Source of the DNA: Saprospiraceae bacterium
Lineage (GTDB): Bacteria; Bacteroidota; Bacteroidia; Chitinophagales; Saprospiraceae
Direction: 5' to 3'
Assembly (NCBI GenBank): GCA_019638385.1
Contig: JAHBTW010000004.1
Location: forward strand, 124,001-188,000
DNA: 64,000 nucleotides
Made by a program: the position numbers and the translations under genes. Positions 41,313 to 50,824 of the stretch are shown piece after piece (the first letter of the stretch is position 1; the number at the start of each line of letters is the position of its first letter). The notes under the pieces are model-generated. The model was not told where the DNA came from. It ran no database searches and worked only from the letters and a program-made list of their open reading frames with translations.

Positions 41313-43763
41313 CTACAGCCCCACCCTCCGCGCCAGCCAATTGCTCGACAGGATACCGAACAGCACAATACTCACACTGCTCGTGGGCATCAAAATGGCC
41401 GCCACCACCGGCGACAGGGCGCCCTGCACGGCATAGCTCAATCCCACTACATTATACACAAAGGCCAGTGCGTAAGCATAATAGACCAAACGGGTGCTGC
41501 GCCGCACAAACTGCATGAGCGCCGGCAATTGCTCAAAGGAAGCCGCGTGCAAAATGGCATCGCAAGCCGGGGTGAAATTGTTGGTATTTTCGGCAAGCAC
41601 CACGCCCGCGTCGCTTTGTTGCAGCGCACCGGCATCGTTGAGTCCGTCGCCGAGCATGAGTACTTTGCGGTGGTTGTTTTGCAAGGCTTTTACGAATTGG
41701 AGTTTGTCCTGCGGGCTTTGCTGGAAATGCAGGTGCTCCTCGCCGCCGAAGAGCGGGGCTACCAAAGCTTTTTCGCGGTCGTTGTCGCCGGAAAGCAGGT
41801 AAATGGGCGCTGTTTCTGCAAAGAACGACAAGACCTCTTTTGTGCCCGGCCGGAAGTATTGATTGATGCGGAACCAGCCGCGAATTTGGTCGTTGATTTG
41901 CACAAAAACTCCCGCTTGACCCTCATCTGTGGCGGGCAAGGGGGCCGTCATGAATGGCGCGGAACCGAGCCGCAGCGTGCGTTGACCGAATACAGCCTCC
42001 ACGCCTTTGCCGGTTTCTTCGTGCCATTGGAGCGGTTGGGGCGCCTGCACGGCTATGTGTTCCTCATCGCCGAGCCAACCCAGAATGTGGCGGCTCACCG
42101 GATGCGAGGAGGGTGCTGCGAGCGCATACAGCCACTGCTTTTCAGCGAAACTGAGCGGTTCGCCCACAAACCATATTTCGCTGTTTTCGCGCTGGGTGAT
42201 GGTGCCGGTTTTGTCAAACACCACCGCGTCGGCCTCTTCCAGCGACTCAATGACCGCCGTGTTTTTGAGGTAAAATTGCCGCCGGGCCAAAATGCGCAAC
42301 ACATTGCCGAAGATGAACGGCACAGCGAGCGCCACGGCACAGGGACAGGCAATAATCATCACGGCGGTGAAGGCATTCACAGCTATGCCCATGTCTTTCG
42401 GCAGCCAGTACAGCAGCGTGACGAGACCTATAAACAGGATGGTAATGGTGAAATACTTGCCGATGCGGTTGGCGATGCGGCTGGTGTTGGAGCTTGTTTT
42501 TTTGGTAAAGGCGTCGTCGTTCCACAGTTGGGTAAGGTAGCTCTGCGACACTTTTCGGGTGAGGCTGATGTCAATGGCGCCGGCCATTTGCCGGCCGCCA
42601 GCATATATCTTTTCACCGCTGCGGCGCTCTACCGGTTCCGATTCGCCGGTCACAAAACTGTAATCAATGCGGGCCTCGCCGTGCAGGAGTACGGCGTCGG
42701 CGGGGATGAGTTCTTTGTGGCGAATAACGATGGTATGGCCGGCCTCCAATTGATCCAGCGACACCGTGACTTCTTCGCCGTCCACCTTTTTGGCTGCCGC
42801 GATGGGGAAGTACGATTTGTAATCGCGCTCGAAGGAGATGTTGTGATACGTTTTTTGTTGAAACCAGCGACCGATGAGCAGAAAAAAGACTAACCCGGCG
42901 AGGCTGTCCATGTACCCGGCGCCGGTATGGGTTACGATTTCGAACACACTGCGCAGAAACAGCACCGCAATGCCGAGGGCCAGCGGCACGTCAATGGTGA
43001 GTTGGCGTTGGCGCAGGCCCGTCCAGGCCGAGTGGAAATAATCGCGGCCGCTATACAGCACCACGGGCAGGCTGAGCAAGATGTTGAGGTAGCCGAACAC
43101 TTTGAAAAAGAAGCCGTCGTCCGCTTTTTCCAATCCCAGATATTCGGGAAAACTCAGCAGCATGATGTTGCCGAAAGCGAAGCCGGCCACACCGAGTTTG
43201 TAATAAAAAGTGCGATTGACCACCGGTTTTTTATCATCGTCCAAATCGCTCAGCGTAATGGCGGGTTCGTAGCCGATGTGGGCCAGCAATTCGACGATGC
43301 GGCGCAGGGAGGTTTTCGATTCATCGTAGGAGATGAACACTTCCTTTTTGGGGAAATTCACCGTAGCGCGGCGCACGCCTTCCACGAGGCGGTGCAGGTT
43401 TTCGAGCAGCCAGATACAGGAGGCGCAGTGTATGGACGGCAGGTAAAAAGTGATGCGGGTGAATGCGCCGTCGGTGTAGTCAATGAGGCGCTCCTTTACC
43501 TGAGGGTCGTCGAGGAAGGCGTATTCGGTGCGGGTTTTGCCGCGAAGGCTGACACCGGCTTTTTCGTCCAATTCGTAATACCGGCACATCCCGTTGTCGT
43601 TCAGGATTTCAAATACCATTTTGCAGCCTTCGCAACAAAATAGTTTCTCCTCTATGTGGATGTGATCATCGGGGCAGTCTTCGCCGCAGTGATAGCAGCT
43701 CGGCGCAGCATGAGCTGTAAACGTATCGGCCTGAGGCCGTTCGGCAATCATCGTATCGGGCAT
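41313..43763 (-). CDS. ccoI: Copper-exporting P-type ATPase, CcoI/FixI type
   Basis: 816 aa from the ATG with complement 43761-43763; 21 further codons upstream are open but uninformative. The N-terminus has a Cys-rich segment (CYHCGEDCP, FCCEGCK) as in CcoI proteins, then a heavy-metal domain with CASC (113-116). Eight membrane helices follow, with the ion motif CPC (473-475), the phosphorylation site DKTGTIT (Asp517), TGES (actuator domain) and GDGLNDA near the C-terminus. CcoI-type pumps supply copper to cbb3 cytochrome oxidase assembly. No ccoN/O/P/S genes are in the window, so the name rests on the domain layout; a general copper-export role is possible. Confidence 0.88.
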   Translation of the reverse strand: MPDTMIAERPQADTFTAHAAPSCYHCGEDCPDDHIHIEEKLFCCEGCKMVFEILNDNGMCRYYELDEKAGVSLRGKTRTEYAFLDDPQVKERLIDYTDGAFTRITFYLPSIHCASCIWLLENLHRLVEGVRRATVNFPKKEVFISYDESKTSLRRIVELLAHIGYEPAITLSDLDDDKKPVVNRTFYYKLGVAGFAFGNIMLLSFPEYLGLEKADDGFFFKVFGYLNILLSLPVVLYSGRDYFHSAWTGLRQRQLTIDVPLALGIAVLFLRSVFEIVTHTGAGYMDSLAGLVFFLLIGRWFQQKTYHNISFERDYKSYFPIAAAKKVDGEEVTVSLDQLEAGHTIVIRHKELIPADAVLLHGEARIDYSFVTGESEPVERRSGEKIYAGGRQMAGAIDISLTRKVSQSYLTQLWNDDAFTKKTSSNTSRIANRIGKYFTITILFIGLVTLLYWLPKDMGIAVNAFTAVMIIACPCAVALAVPFIFGNVLRILARRQFYLKNTAVIESLEEADAVVFDKTGTITQRENSEIWFVGEPLSFAEKQWLYALAAPSSHPVSRHILGWLGDEEHIAVQAPQPLQWHEETGKGVEAVFGQRTLRLGSAPFMTAPLPATDEGQAGVFVQINDQIRGWFRINQYFRPGTKEVLSFFAETAPIYLLSGDNDREKALVAPLFGGEEHLHFQQSPQDKLQFVKALQNNHRKVLMLGDGLNDAGALQQSDAGVVLAENTNNFTPACDAILHAASFEQLPALMQFVRRSTRLVYYAYALAFVYNVVGLSYAVQGALSPVVAAILMPTSSVSIVLFGILSSNWLARRVGL

Positions 43764-43885
43764 AAATGTCGTTTTGGCCCCCAAAAGTAGCGCTGCCGCA
43801 CAGGTACCGCGAATGACAAATGTCACTGCCCGATGCGGATTGTTGTCACTGCCCTGGATAGAGCCGCCTCACTTTCGTGCCGGTA

Positions 43886-44689
43886 TTAATTGCTGAAATG
43901 CCTGATAATCCGGCCGTTGAGCGGCGCCTGCGGGCGGTAGTTTTTGGGCATGAGGTCCCGGAATCGGAGGATTTGTGCAGTGGAAGCCTCAACCGGATGT
44001 TCGAGCACGAACCATGTGACGTTTTCTTCGCAGTTGGGCGTAGTGAGTGAGCCGGGATAGGTAAAGTAGTCGCGGTCGGTGGGAAAAACCCCGGAAGGAT
44101 TGAAATGCGTATTGGAAGTGTACGGTACAGCGCCCGGATTCGGCAGGTTGTTCATGAACTGCGCCAGAAAGGCATTTTGAGCGCCGTCTTTAAACAGAAC
44201 CCCAATCACGGCCCGGTCGCCACCCGCGCTCTGGTGTACAAAATGAGCTTCCAGATGCTGCGCCGCACCGTTGATAGAATGTTCGCTTTGTGCATGGAAG
44301 TGGAACTGCTTTAGTTCGTATTCTGTGCCGTTCAGTTCCAGGGCGCTTGTACCGTCCTCCACTTCGAACTCAATGGTGTGCCCTTTGTGAATGATGTGAG
44401 TTTGGGTGTCGGTATAGCGAATATCCAACCCATGCAACACGGCATCCGGTACGGCGCCGGTGATGTTGACCGGCGATTGGGCGCTGCCGTCGCAGTGGGC
44501 ATACTCAGCACAAACGGGCGCAAGATGCTCCCAATGTTCGGAGCCGAATTCGCCCTCGTATTCCCAGGGACCGCAGAGGTGCTCGGGGTCATCTTTTTTG
44601 CAGGCAGATGCAAGCAGGATACAGGCTGCCGCGAGTACGCCGACGTAGCGGAAGGCGTTGCGACGGAAGGATTGAAACAGGATGTACAT
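43886..44689 (-). CDS. Alpha-type carbonic anhydrase lipoprotein
   Basis: 267 aa. Lipoprotein signal with lipobox LASAC (Cys30), so the mature enzyme is anchored outside the cytoplasm. Alpha-carbonic anhydrase hallmarks: QSPVNI (71-76), three zinc ligands His130 and His132 (FHFHAQSEH) and His149 (LEAHFVH), and the segment SLTTPNCEENVTWFVLEHP with the Thr of the active-site network. It hydrates CO2 to bicarbonate. The region before the gene holds a 74-bp block shared with the delta-60 gene at 50534, with tandem LytTR-like sites, so they may be co-regulated. Confidence 0.93.
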   Translation of the reverse strand: MYILFQSFRRNAFRYVGVLAAACILLASACKKDDPEHLCGPWEYEGEFGSEHWEHLAPVCAEYAHCDGSAQSPVNITGAVPDAVLHGLDIRYTDTQTHIIHKGHTIEFEVEDGTSALELNGTEYELKQFHFHAQSEHSINGAAQHLEAHFVHQSAGGDRAVIGVLFKDGAQNAFLAQFMNNLPNPGAVPYTSNTHFNPSGVFPTDRDYFTYPGSLTTPNCEENVTWFVLEHPVEASTAQILRFRDLMPKNYRPQAPLNGRIIRHFSN

Positions 44690-44741
44690 GATTTGAAAAG
44701 TTTAATGGTGAATAAAGCTTCGTTTTGCATGCGAAGTGAGG

Positions 44742-44773
44742 AGTTCACATCGAAGTGAACTCCTCACTAACCC
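44742..44773. repeat. GTGAGGAGTTCA palindrome upstream of the carbonic anhydrase
   Basis: GTGAGGAGTTCA, eight bases, TGAACTCCTCAC: arms match over 12 bp. It is related to the TTAGG...GTCAC palindromes of the permease spacers. Confidence 0.6.
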
Positions 44774-44784
44774 TCGCTTGCGCT

Positions 44785-44858
44785 GCAAAGGTGAGCGGAA
44801 CGAAGTGACAAAATCCGTCAATTTGGTAGCAAAATCCGTCAAACAATGTGCTTACGGG
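44785..44858 (-). promoter_or_regulatory. 74-bp conserved upstream block with two LytTR-like direct repeats, copy 1
   Basis: Identical to 50751-50824 at 72 of 74 positions. Within it, TCCGTCAAT (44814-44822) and TCCGTCAAA (44835-44843) are 21 bp apart, which is 9-bp sites with a 12-bp spacer, the geometry of LytTR regulators. It sits 96 bp upstream of the carbonic anhydrase start; it also lies 280 bp upstream of the divergent AAA ATPase gene. Confidence 0.55.
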
Positions 44859-44989
44859 GTAAAAATGAGGGGTGGGATGTCAAGTGGGTGAGAAAAGGGC
44901 ATAGTGAAGGGGTGACGGCGAGTCACCCCTTCACTCGCTCGCTCTCAAAATCAACCCAATTCATTTACATGGTACTCAGTGCTATACTT

Positions 44990-45073
44990 GGAAATAAGTT
45001 ATTTTTTAAAGCACTTATTTCCAAAAATAAAGTTATATCTGGAAATAAGTCTCTATTTTTGAAACTTATTTCC
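44990..45073 (+). promoter_or_regulatory. Two 33-bp inverted repeats of GGAAATAAGT before the DUF234 ATPase gene
   Basis: GGAAATAAGT at 44990 and 45041, each with its inverse ACTTATTTCC at 45013 and 45064. Each pair has the same 13-bp centre and spans 33 bp, and the pairs are 51 bp apart. The block lies 70-150 bp before the ATG at 45142. It looks like a double operator, possibly for autoregulation. The remaining 44690-45141 sequence has no credible gene. Confidence 0.6.
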
Positions 45074-45141
45074 AAATATAGAATCAGCGCTGACTTTGTC
45101 TTAAGACAAAATCAAAAGATGCTTCATCAACGCAATTTCAA

Positions 45142-46614
45142 ATGATTGGAAGAAAAAAAGAGATTGAAAAAATTGAACGGCTGCTTGCTTCCGGGCGGGC
45201 AGAGTTTCTGGCCGTTACGGGAAGGCGGCGCGTAGGCAAAACTTTTCTGGTGGACACCCTGCTGAAAACGCATTACTGTTTCAGCATTACCGGCATACAG
45301 CATGGAAGCATGGCCACACAATTGGTCAATTTTGGCGTAAAACTGGCAGAGTATGACGGGAGCAATGCCCCAAAAAATCCGGAGAACTGGCAAACGGCTT
45401 TTTTGCAATTGAAAGGGTACCTCAAAACCCTGCCCAAAGACCGCAGACAGGTCATTTTTTTAGACGAACTCCCATGGATCGAAACGCCGAGGTCGGGTTT
45501 CGTGCAAATGCTTGCGCATTTTTGGAACGATTACCTGTCCAAGGAGCCGCACTTTGTGTTGGTAATATGCGGTTCGGCCACTTCCTGGATTATCAAAAAG
45601 GTAATCAATGATCCGGGAGGACTGCACAACCGGCTCACCGAAAATATTCATCTTCGCCCGTTTACTTTAGCCGAAACCCACGCTTTTTTGACCGACAAAG
45701 GGCTTTCTTTCAGTCTCCAGGATTTGACGAAAATATATATGGCCCTTGGCGGAATACCGTTCTATTTGGAAAACCTGCGCAAAGGTGAAAGCTTTGCGGC
45801 GGCCATTGAGCGCATCTGTTTTGCTCCAACCGGAATTTTGCACAACGAGTACAACAACCTCTATCAGGCGCTATTCAACAATGCCGAAATGCACCAACAG
45901 ATTGTGGCAGCTTTATCCACACGGCATTATGGCATGTTGCATGCCGAAATCTTGAAAGAAATGGGCATGAGCCAACCCACGGGAAGCTATCAAAGAGCCA
46001 TGGAGGAACTGATCGTCTCCGATTTTGTAGTTGAGAATACGCCTTTGGGCAAACAAAAACGGGGGTCCGCTTACCGCTTGGTGGACGAATACAGCATCTT
46101 TTACCATCGTTTTATCCAGCCCAATAAAAAGTACAGCCCCGGAATCTGGCAACAACTCGCGGAAAGCCAGTCTTACAAGATATGGGCGGGATATGCTTTT
46201 GAAAACCTGTGCCACAAGCATATTGATGCCATCAAACGCGCATTGGGCATCGCTGCCGTTTATACCGAAATTTCCAGTTTGCGGGTTCCCGCTTCCGATG
46301 AGGCGCCGGGTTTGTCCACCGAAGCCTTACCGGCAGACAAGACAGGAGCGAAGGGGGGCTTCCAAATTGACCTGCTGATTGATCGCAAAGACAACGCCAT
46401 CAATCTGTGTGAAATCAAATTCCACAGCGGGCCTTTTACGATCACTCCCGCATATTATCAGCAATTGATAGAAAAACGTCAACGGTTCATAGACCATACC
46501 GGGACTTCCAAACAGGTTTTCCTCACCTTCATCACCAATCACGGCATCACATCCAACGCTTATGCACAGGATGTGGTGGATGTGGAGGTCCGCTTAGCGC
46601 AATTATTGGAATAG
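45142..46614 (+). CDS. AAA ATPase with C-terminal DUF234 nuclease-like domain
   Basis: 490 aa. MIGRKKEIEKIERLL, Walker A GRRRVGKT (27-34), Walker B VIFLDELPWI near 108, a sensor segment LVICGSATSWI, then a winged-helix-like part, and a DUF234 domain at the C-terminus containing DLLIDRKDNAINLCEIKF, the D-x(n)-E-x-K arrangement of restriction-endonuclease-like folds. These proteins occur in many bacteria and archaea, often with high gene turnover; function is not established, though DNA cleavage or a mobile-element role has been proposed. The start follows a double inverted operator. It converges with the delta-60 gene. Confidence 0.85.
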   Translation: MIGRKKEIEKIERLLASGRAEFLAVTGRRRVGKTFLVDTLLKTHYCFSITGIQHGSMATQLVNFGVKLAEYDGSNAPKNPENWQTAFLQLKGYLKTLPKDRRQVIFLDELPWIETPRSGFVQMLAHFWNDYLSKEPHFVLVICGSATSWIIKKVINDPGGLHNRLTENIHLRPFTLAETHAFLTDKGLSFSLQDLTKIYMALGGIPFYLENLRKGESFAAAIERICFAPTGILHNEYNNLYQALFNNAEMHQQIVAALSTRHYGMLHAEILKEMGMSQPTGSYQRAMEELIVSDFVVENTPLGKQKRGSAYRLVDEYSIFYHRFIQPNKKYSPGIWQQLAESQSYKIWAGYAFENLCHKHIDAIKRALGIAAVYTEISSLRVPASDEAPGLSTEALPADKTGAKGGFQIDLLIDRKDNAINLCEIKFHSGPFTITPAYYQQLIEKRQRFIDHTGTSKQVFLTFITNHGITSNAYAQDVVDVEVRLAQLLE

Positions 46615-46625
46615 GAAAGGGCCGA

Positions 46626-46656
46626 GATTTGACAAATTTTCAAAATTTGTCAAATC
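46626..46656 (+). terminator. Perfect 15-bp AT-rich hairpin after the DUF234 ATPase gene
   Basis: GATTTGACAAATTTT, one base C, AAAATTTGTCAAATC: perfectly symmetrical, 11 bases after the stop. Probable transcript end for the plus strand; no long T-run beyond the stem. Confidence 0.55.
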
Positions 46657-46670
46657 TACACAGCCCCAAT

Positions 46671-46691
46671 CTACACCTCCGAGGGTAGCTT
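46671..46691 (-). pseudogene. Tiny remnant of an AraC-regulator C-terminus (KLPSEV-stop)
   Basis: Minus strand AAGCTACCCTCGGAGGTGTAG encodes KLPSEV and stop, the same C-terminus as the hybrid kinase at 52229 and the remnant at 55193. Just seven codons are alike, so this is a weak relic; it sits downstream of a delta-60 gene as the 55193 copy does. Confidence 0.4.
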
Positions 46692-46721
46692 CCGGTTGCC
46701 CTCCTCCATTCCTCCCGAAAT

Positions 46722-46760
46722 AAAAAAAGCGGACCGATGTGATCTCACACCGGCCCGCTT
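46722..46760 (-). terminator. Rho-independent terminator of the delta-60 gene at 46784
   Basis: On the minus strand AAGCGGGCCGGTGTGA then TCACATCGGTCCGCTT, arms of 16 with two G-T pairs, followed by TTTTTTT. A standard hairpin plus T-run, 24 bp beyond the stop codon. Confidence 0.8.
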
Positions 46761-46783
46761 CCTCTTCTATTTTATCGTCGTTA

Positions 46784-49700
46784 TTACTGCTTCACCACCC
46801 GCCGCGTCGCATCCGGCAGGCCGGCAGATTTCACTTTTACCAGATACATACCACTGTGGTAATCTGACAGGTTCATCTGCTCAACTGTCGTTTGCACTTC
46901 GTCTATCTCACTGAACTGCAACAACTTGCCCTCCAGACTATACACTTCAATGCGCACACTGCGCCCGGCGTACTGCGTCAGGTCTATGTTCAGCTCGCCG
47001 CCCGTCGGGTTGGGATACACTTCGAAGCTGTGCGGCGCCTCTATGCTCTGTGTACTCTGCTCTATGCTTCCGCCTGTTGCCAGCCCGCTGTTGCTGCCCG
47101 TGAAGCTTACGTTGGAGAACGTCGCCGTCACCGTGCTGTTGGGCGTGTAGTTGGTCACTACCAAGCCCATCTGGATGCAATTCGTCATCACGATGGTTTG
47201 CGTGCCGGCAAAATACCAGGCGGTTCCGTTGGGAGAAACATACATCGTAAACTCATTGCCGGCTCTGACGATGCGCAGCCAGTAGCGGTTCAGACTCGGT
47301 ATCTGCTGCGGAATGGCCGCCCCATTGGCAGCCGTGCGGAATTCGCGGCGGCTGAGATTACTAAGGTTGGTCATCAGCTGCGCCTTCTTTGCGCCGGCGG
47401 CGTTGCTCTCGCGCATCACCACGCCTGCCCAGCCGAGTGCAGTGCCGTTGATGCTGGTCACTCGTGCCGTGATGCTGCCGTCGCCGCACAGCGTGCGCTG
47501 TGCAAAAGCTGTTTCATCGGCCGTGAAAGGCGAGGCGTAGTAGCAGTTGGTACTCGTGGCCGTCCACACGCCGGTGCCGGTGTTGTAGGCAATGTTGTTG
47601 CCGCTGCCGCATCCAACTCCGTCGGGGGCTGCCGACCATCCGGCAGGCAAACCCGTCACGTTTACAGTGGTGATACAGGTAGCCGGATTCCCCTTTCCGT
47701 CCGTCACCGTAATGGTCACCGGCACGCTCTGACCCACCTGAGAGGCGGAGATCGTGCCCGGCGAGATCATGGTGCTTGCAATGCCGCAGTTGTCATTGGC
47801 CACGATTTGCAGATTCAGCGGGCTGTTCATGCCGTCTATCTGGATGCTGGCTTCGCCGTTGAAGTTCAACATGGCCTGACTAGCACAAGTGATGGTTGGC
47901 AATATGTTATCCACATAATTGGGGTCGGCAGTGTCCATCAGGCCATCGCAGTCGTTGTCCACATTATCGCAGATTTCTGTGGCGGCGGGATTGATGGCGG
48001 CATCGCCATCGTTGCAATCCGTATTGTTGGTCGCGTAACCCGCAGGCGCCGTCGAGCTGCAAAGCATGGCCGTCGTGGTGGAGCCGTAGCCGTCGCCGTC
48101 GGCATCTACGTAGTAGAGCTGTGGTTCGTGCACGGAGTCGTCGTTGTCGTTGCAATCCGTGTTGTTGGTCGCATAACCCGTTGGCGCCGTCGAGCTGCAA
48201 AGCATGGCCGTCGTGGTGGAGCCGTAGCCGTCGCCGTCGGCATCTACGTAGTAGAGCTGCGGTTCGTGCACGGAGTCGTCATTGTCGTTGCAATCCGTGT
48301 TGTTGGTCGCGTAGCCCGCAGGCGCAGTCGAACTGCAAAGCATGGCCGTCGTGGTGGAACCATAACCGTCGCCGTCGGCATCTACGTAGTAGAGCTGCGG
48401 TTCGTGCACGGAGTCGTCGTTGTCGTTGCAATCCGTGTTGTTGGTCGCGTAGCCCGCAGGCGCCGTCGAGCTGCAAAGCATCGCCGTCGTGGTGGAACCA
48501 TAACCGTCGCCGTCGGCATCTACGTAGTAGAGTTGCGGTTCGTGCACGGAGTCGTCGTTGTCGTTGCAATCCGTGTTGTTGGTCGCATAACCCGAAGGCG
48601 CCGTCGAGCTGCAAAGCATGGCCGTCGTGGTGGAGCCGTAGCCGTCGCCGTCGCCATCTACGTAGTAGAGTTGCGGTTCGTGCACCGAGTCGTCGCTGTC
48701 GTTGCAATCCGTGTTGTTGCCGGCGTAGCCCGCAGGCGCCGTCGAGCTGCAAAGCATGGCCGTCGTGGTGGAACCATAGCCGTCGCCGTCGCCATCTACA
48801 TAGTAGAGCTGCGGTTCGTGCACGGAGTCGTCGCCATCGTTGCAGTCTGTGTTGTTGGTGGCATAGCCCACAGGCGCAGTCGAGCTGCAAAGCATCGCCG
48901 TCGTGGTGGAGCCATAGCCGTCGCCGTCGCCATCTACATAGTAGAGCTGCGGTTCGTGCACGGAGTCGTCGCTGTCGTTGCAATCCGTGTTGTTGGTGGC
49001 ATAACCCGCAGGCGCCGTCGAGCTGCAAAGCATGGCCGTCGTGGTGGAACCATAACCGTCGCCGTCGGCATCTACGTAGTAGAGTTGCGGTTCGTGCACG
49101 GAGTCGTCGCCATCGTTGCAATCCGTGTTGTTGGTGGCATAACCGGCAGGCGCCGTCGAGCTGCAAAGCATGGCCGTCGTGGTGGAGCCATAGCCGTCGC
49201 CGTCGGCATCTACGTAGTAGAGCTGCGGTTCGTGCACGGAGTCGTCGCCATCGTTGCAATCCGTATTGTTGCTCACATAATTCGTCGGTGCAGAGCAGGC
49301 CATCACACTGACGGCTGCATCGCCGTATCCGTCGCCGTCGGCGTCAATGTACCAGGTTTGCTCCACGCAGGAGGAGCCCCCGTTTACCCTGGCCACGCGG
49401 TTTCTACCAGTACCGTCATACCCTGTAAAGGCCCCTCCAATGAGGATTTTCCCGTCGGGCTGCAAGGACATGGCCCTGACCACGTTGTTGGCGCCCGTGC
49501 CGGGGTTGAACCCCGTATCCAAACTGCCGTCGGCATTCAGCCGCGCCACGCGGTTGCGCCCCGTGCCGTTGTAGGTCGTAAAGTCCCCCCCGATGAGGAT
49601 TTTCCCGTCGGGCTGCAAGGCCATGGCCCAGACCGTGCTGCCGGCGCCCGTGCCGGGGTTGAAACCCGTATCCAAACTGCCGTCGGCATTCAGCCGCGCG

Positions 49701-50534
49701 ATGTAGTTGCGCCCCGTGCCGTTGTAGGTCGTAAAGAGCCCTCCGATGAGGATTTTCCCGTCGGGCTGCAAGGCCATGGCCCAGACCCAGCCGTTGGCGC
49801 CCGTGCCGGGGTTGAACCCCGTGTCCAAGCTGCCGTCGGCATTCAGCCGCGCCACGCGGTTGCGCCCCGTGCCGTTGTAGCTGGTAAAGCCCCCCCCGAT
49901 GAGGATTTTTCCGTCGGGCTGCAAGGCCAGGGACTGGACCCAGTCGTTGGCGCCCGTGCCGGGGTTGAAACCCGTATCCAAGCTGCCGTCGGCATTCAGC
50001 CGCGCGATGCGGTTGCGCCCCGTGCCGTTGTAGCTGTTAAAGAACCCCCCGATGAGGATTTTTCCGTCGGGCTGCAAGGCCATGGCATAGACACCGCTGC
50101 TGGCGCCCGTGCCGGGGTTGAAACCCGTATCCAAGCTGCCGTCGGCATTCAGCCGCGCGATGAAGTTGCGCGGCGTGCCGTTGTAGCTCGTAAAGCCCCC
50201 CCCCGATGAGGATTTTCCCGTCGGGCTGCAAGGCCATGGCATAGACCAAGCCGTTGGCGCCCGTGCCGGGGTTGAAACCCGTGTCCAAACTGCCGTCGGC
50301 ATTCAGCCGCGCGATGAAGGTGCGCCCCGTGCCGTTGTAGCTGGTAAAGCTCCCCCCGATGAGGATTTTCCCGTCGGGCTGCAAGGCAATGGTATTGACC
50401 GTGCCGTTGGCGCCCGTGCCGTTGTCAAAGCCGAGATCGGTGGGATTAAAGGTGGCGTCAATGCTACCGGGCTGGGCGTGCAGGCCCAGGCAGGCCCAAA
50501 GGAGCAGAAAGATAGGTAGAAGCTTGTGGTTCAT
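46784..50534 (-). CDS. Secreted T9SS protein with delta-60 and calcium-type repeats (one frameshift in a poly-G tract)
   Basis: About 1250 aa if continuous. Signal peptide ([20 protein letters not shown]), then seven delta-60 repeats of the form [19 protein letters not shown] with [20 protein letters not shown]. Next come ten Asp-rich units ([11 protein letters not shown]...NTDCNDxDDSV), a known metal-binding repeat type, the last nine nearly identical. An HYR-like module, a laminin-G-like domain, and a T9SS type-A domain ([14 protein letters not shown]) ending RRVVKQ complete it. The frame shifts by one base at 50196-50204, where nine C (nine G in the coding strand) replace the eight of sister repeats. 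The product may therefore be phase-variable, or the extra base is an error. Likely a cell-surface or secreted adhesive protein. Confidence 0.88.
47979..49220 (-). repeat. Nine tandem 138-bp repeats encoding 46-aa Asp-rich units
   Basis: The word GAGCTGCAAAGCAT recurs at exact 138-bp steps nine times (48051 to 49155 region). The units differ at few positions, mostly in DG/SD/ND variants of the DxDxDG-type loops. Such near-identity signals recent expansion or gene conversion and makes this region prone to length change and misassembly. Confidence 0.9.
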
Positions 50535-50750
50535 TATTATTCATTTTGAGTTAAAAAAAATCAATTTGTTTGTGCCAGGCCGGCGCGCGTTTTCAGGTGG
50601 CTTCTAAGCGAGTGGGACGCGAGGGAGGTGTGATCTGAAAACTTGTGGTCGAGATGACACCTTCCGCCTCCTGTTTATGCCGGCCGGCGGCAGATGTCAC
50701 CTCGTTCGTTTGACCTCCTCACTTGCCCTCGCTTAAGCTGCGATGACGAG

Positions 50751-50824
50751 GCAAAGGTGAGCGGAACGAAGGGACAAAATCCGTCAATTTGGTAGCAAAA
50801 TCCGTCAAACAATGTGCTTGCGGG
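50751..50824 (-). promoter_or_regulatory. 74-bp conserved upstream block with two LytTR-like direct repeats, copy 2
   Basis: TCCGTCAAT (50780-50788) and TCCGTCAAA (50801-50809), period 21 bp, in a block otherwise identical to 44785-44858 except for two bases. It lies 217 bp upstream of the delta-60 gene and about 195 bp upstream of the divergent DUF4143 ATPase gene. The rest of 50535-51017 holds imperfect GTCAC-type palindromes (50640-50730) and no gene. Confidence 0.55.

Noticed and set aside
41175..42893. 572-aa open frame on the plus strand
   Set aside because: Antisense to the well-defined copper P-type ATPase; no motif, and His/Arg-rich composition typical of shadow frames.
44846..45145. 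99-aa plus-strand ORF before the DUF234 gene
   Set aside because: Reads through the inverted GGAAATAAGT boxes (LFFKALISKNKVISGNKSLF is their translation), so it is not a gene.
47979..49220. CRISPR-like regular repeats
   Set aside because: Units are 138 bp, in frame and protein-coding with no unique spacers.
48121..49311. 396-aa and 326-aa Arg/Ser/Cys-rich frames in the 138-bp repeat zone
   Set aside because: Out-of-frame readings of the tandem repeats.
46892..50209. 1105-aa open frame on the plus strand opposite the delta-60/Asp-repeat gene
   Set aside because: It is the antisense shadow of a repetitive GC-rich gene; composition is Val/Arg/Ala-rich without any domain, and the minus-strand gene has signal peptide, repeats and sorting domain.
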